Assembly (NCBI GenBank): GCA_004154925.1
Contig: QJNS01000071.1
Coordinates: 248,001-312,000 of the forward strand
DNA from: Monosporascus cannonballus
Taxonomy: Eukaryota > Ascomycota > Sordariomycetes > Xylariales
DNA length: 64,000 nucleotides
Direction of reading: 5' to 3'
The notes under the pieces were generated by a model. The model saw nothing but the letters and a program-made list of their open reading frames with translations, had not been told where the DNA came from and ran no database searches. This document shows positions 61,315 through 64,000 of the stretch, one piece after another. Numbering within the stretch: the first letter of the stretch is position 1; the number at the start of each line of letters is the position of its first letter. The translations under genes and the position numbers were made by a program.

Positions 61315-64000
61315 TAAATACCAAGTTGGTATAACAAGGGGATATCTTCTGAACCTAAATAATATTTTGTAGTATTAAAATAAATTTATAATCCCGTTAT
61401 AAATTACTTTATAGAAATAATAAAATTAATTAATTAATTAGTATCATAATAATCCGAAAATAGAATATATAGAATATATTTATACGTTGAAACTCGTAAT
61501 TAAAAAGTTTTTTAAGAAAAATATGGTAAACAATATCCAAAAATATATTAAGTCATATCTAAATATTTAGAGCATAATAAAGTTTCGGTATAAATTATAT
61601 AGATAATTACAGCTTTTATTATTATTTAAATAATTTTTTAAAGAGTTTAGTTAAATTTTATTATAGGGTCTTTTACAAGATTAAATTTAAACGAATTAAA
61701 ATATAACGTAATTTTAATAATCGTGAACCGTTTTACGAAATTATGATTATTTATTTGTAAAATTAAAACATTAACCGTAACCGAATTAATTTATTTATTT
61801 TATAAGAAGATTATATATGAGTTCGGTGCGTTAATTAATATTATTAACGATAAAAATAAATTATTAATAAATTATTTCTTAGCGGAAATCTATAAAAAGC
61901 GAAGAATAAAATGGCGAATGTCGACCGTTTATTATTTGTAAATCGATAAACAAACGAAACGTATTAATTAAATATTAAAATATTATTTGCGTAACTACGT
62001 TAATAAATATTAAAATAACTGGATAAAATTATTGCGAAATGCGAAATTCGTATGTAATAATATGCAAAACGTATTAATTAACCGTTTTTCGTTGAAAGCC
62101 CTATATAGATATTATTTAAAAATAATAAAACTTTTTTATAAAGATACAACGAATAAATACAAGAAATTAAAAAACGCTTCGAAAAAATAACGATAATTTA
62201 AAAAAAGGTAATATAAATAGCATTATACGTCTATAAAAATTTAATTAAAGTAATAAGTAAATTTATTAATTAAGAATTTTAAATTTAAAAATAAAAAATT
62301 TAAAATATACTTATATTCAAGTTACGATTAAAATACTAATAGATTTTTATGCTTATAAAATAATCCTGTTTATTAAATAGTAATAAATATATAATATCTT
62401 TTAAATATTTTTATTAAAACCGTAAAATAACTTAAAACTGGACGCTATTTAAATAATATTACCAGACTTCATAAAAAATAAAAAGAAATAAGTAATAAAA
62501 ATTATTATTAGTTACCAAAATAATCGAGGGTAATATAAATATTTAATTAAATGAAAACGTTAGTTTTCTAAATATAATACGTAAAAACTTCAAAAATATT
62601 TCGAATACGTTTTTAAAGTATTATAATATTATAAAAAAATTAAATATGTATATAAAAAATACAACAATTTAAAAGTTATAAAATAATAATGATTTTATTA
62701 GAAACCGGCCGCTTAATAAATATAAAGTTATAAAAAATATTTTTAAATAAAATTATAATATAAAATTTAAAATATTAATTATATAATTAGTTTACGGTTT
62801 TTGACAAATAATTATTTTATGGTATATTAATCAGAAATTAACCGATTAGATAATTCTAATTTTTTGGTAAATAAAACAAAACGTAAACAAAAACCGATAA
62901 ATAATATAAAGAAAATCGAATTTTCATTATAAAAATATTAAGCAATCCGAAAATATATAATAACAAAAGGCAAGTACGTTTATAAGTTTTATTAGGCGTA
63001 AAACTCGAAAATTTTCGGAAATATTTTATTTTATTCAAAGAATAAGGCCTAAATAACCGGGATATACTTTGTTATTAATTAGAAATAAATTACCGCCTTT
63101 ATATTGTTTGAAGTACTTAGGTTTAATAACGATTTTACCCGATAAGATTTTTTTAATTATAATTATTAATAAATATCAGGGTTTTATCGAAATATCGAAA
63201 AACGGGTAAGAAATATTCATAAATAAAAAATATAATAATATAACGATTTTCGAAAGTTTTTATTTATGAAAATATTATAAAACTATATTTAATCTGAAAT
63301 TAACCGTAAAATAAGATGGGAAAAATTAAAATATTTATAAATATGACTTAAATATGTAAATTTATAAAATAATATTAAAATTAGATTTCGACAAATATAA
63401 CCGATAATCGAACATTTATTTTTCATACGAAAAATTATAATGTTTTTTAATTATAATTATTTCAAAAATAAATTCGATTTTGCTTAAAATATCGATTTGG
63501 CGACCGAGTATAAGTACGTTATTATATACAGACTTAATACCCGTATTATGAGTCGCCTTGAGTTCGTCGATTAACTTCTAGTTTTTGACGGCAAAATAAA
63601 TAATAATTTAAATAACGTCCTTAAAAATAACAGGAATATAAACGGAAATTAAATAGCAATATTAATAATAATAAATATAAATATTTGTAGTACGAAAAGT
63701 TTACTAGTAATATTTAATTATAATATAATTTAAAATATTGAAAGTTTAAATATAAATCATATGGTATTTAAAATAATATTATATTACGTAAATATAATGT
63801 AGCTTATTATTACTTATAACATAATTAACATCTGATTTATTCTTGGTATTAAAGCAGTAATATTTAAAAAATTCCTAGGCGTTATTAATATAAAAATACT
63901 ATTTTTTATAAAATTATTTACGAAAAATAAATATGACAAATAAAAATAAAATAACAACCGTACGGTAAAAAAGAAAATTAAAAACGCGAAAACTAACGAA

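Larger units (their letters stand above)
53495..64000 (+). mobile_element. Family C copy C3, partial, with nested B3
   Basis: Pieces 53495-54413 and 61320-64000 match C1 from about 29345 to about 32880 in plus orientation. The element continues past the window end, stopping short of its expected 3' LTR. It is interrupted by B3. No open coding frame of useful length remains; the region corresponds to RNase H, integrase and the 3' end of pol by position. Confidence 0.72.

Noticed and set aside
14942..64000. Tandem arrays resembling CRISPR, tRNA or rRNA genes, or a mitochondrial DNA insertion as explanation for the AT-rich block
   Set aside because: The block is fully accounted for by LTR pairs, TSDs and degraded gag-pol motifs; no cloverleaf, rRNA-like or regular spacer-repeat pattern was seen.

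Overview
The window reads as a nuclear chromosome segment of a filamentous ascomycete (Pezizomycotina). The supporting signs are short spliceosomal introns with GTATGT/GTAAGT donors and CTGAC or TACTAAC branch sites, protein families typical of these fungi (Zn2Cys6 regulator, fungal DUF2052/CCDC97 protein, dienelactone-hydrolase/SnoaL protein, Fot1-like transposase), and a large block of retrotransposons with the C-to-T/G-to-A decay expected of repeat-induced point mutation (RIP).

Region 1 (about 1-8.3 kb) has near-balanced base composition but is mostly a gene graveyard. It holds an FAD-dependent oxidoreductase broken by one missing base, an unidentified coding relic, the C-terminal end of a Fot1/pogo-type transposase, a probable peroxidase-family-2 (chloroperoxidase-like) relic, a fructosamine-kinase-like pseudogene that stops beside an odd poly-G/poly-C structure, and a possible mitochondrial-carrier relic. 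Among them is one apparently intact gene that only appears once introns are removed: a 79-residue, six-cysteine small secreted protein on the minus strand (4267-4617, three exons).

Region 2 (about 8.5-14.9 kb) has three substantial genes: a two-exon DUF2052/CCDC97-like protein, a two-exon dienelactone-hydrolase-like/SnoaL-like protein (both minus strand), and a divergent four-exon gene joining an N-terminal Zn2Cys6 DNA-binding cluster to a C-terminal domain with two membrane segments. The last gene seems to have lost its basic C-terminal tail through a one-base frameshift. No operon-like or pathway link among these genes is visible.

Region 3 (14,942-64,000) is an AT-rich block made of nested LTR retrotransposons. 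I resolve three Ty3/gypsy-type families by LTRs, target-site duplications (TSDs) and degraded pol motifs: family A (about 420-bp LTRs; A1 15737-22999, A2 37212-44440), family B (about 360-460-bp LTRs, some with internal 36-bp tandem repeats; B1 15168-36571, B2 14942-50272, B3 54414-61314), and family C (about 200-bp LTRs; C1 26194-33333, partial C2 50273-53494, partial C3 53495 to window end). Insertion order from outside in: C3 received C2 and B3; C2 received B2; B2 received B1 and A2; B1 received A1 and C1. Four of the five TSDs are perfect and one differs by a C-to-T change. B2 has no matching TSD, and the 5' halves of C2 and C3 are missing, so the junction of genes and repeats at 14,942 looks like a recombination scar. 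No intact host gene is visible in this block. A 79-aa candidate effector-like gene about 10 kb from an AT-rich, RIP-affected block fits the two-compartment genomes known from several plant-associated fungi; the lifestyle is inference.
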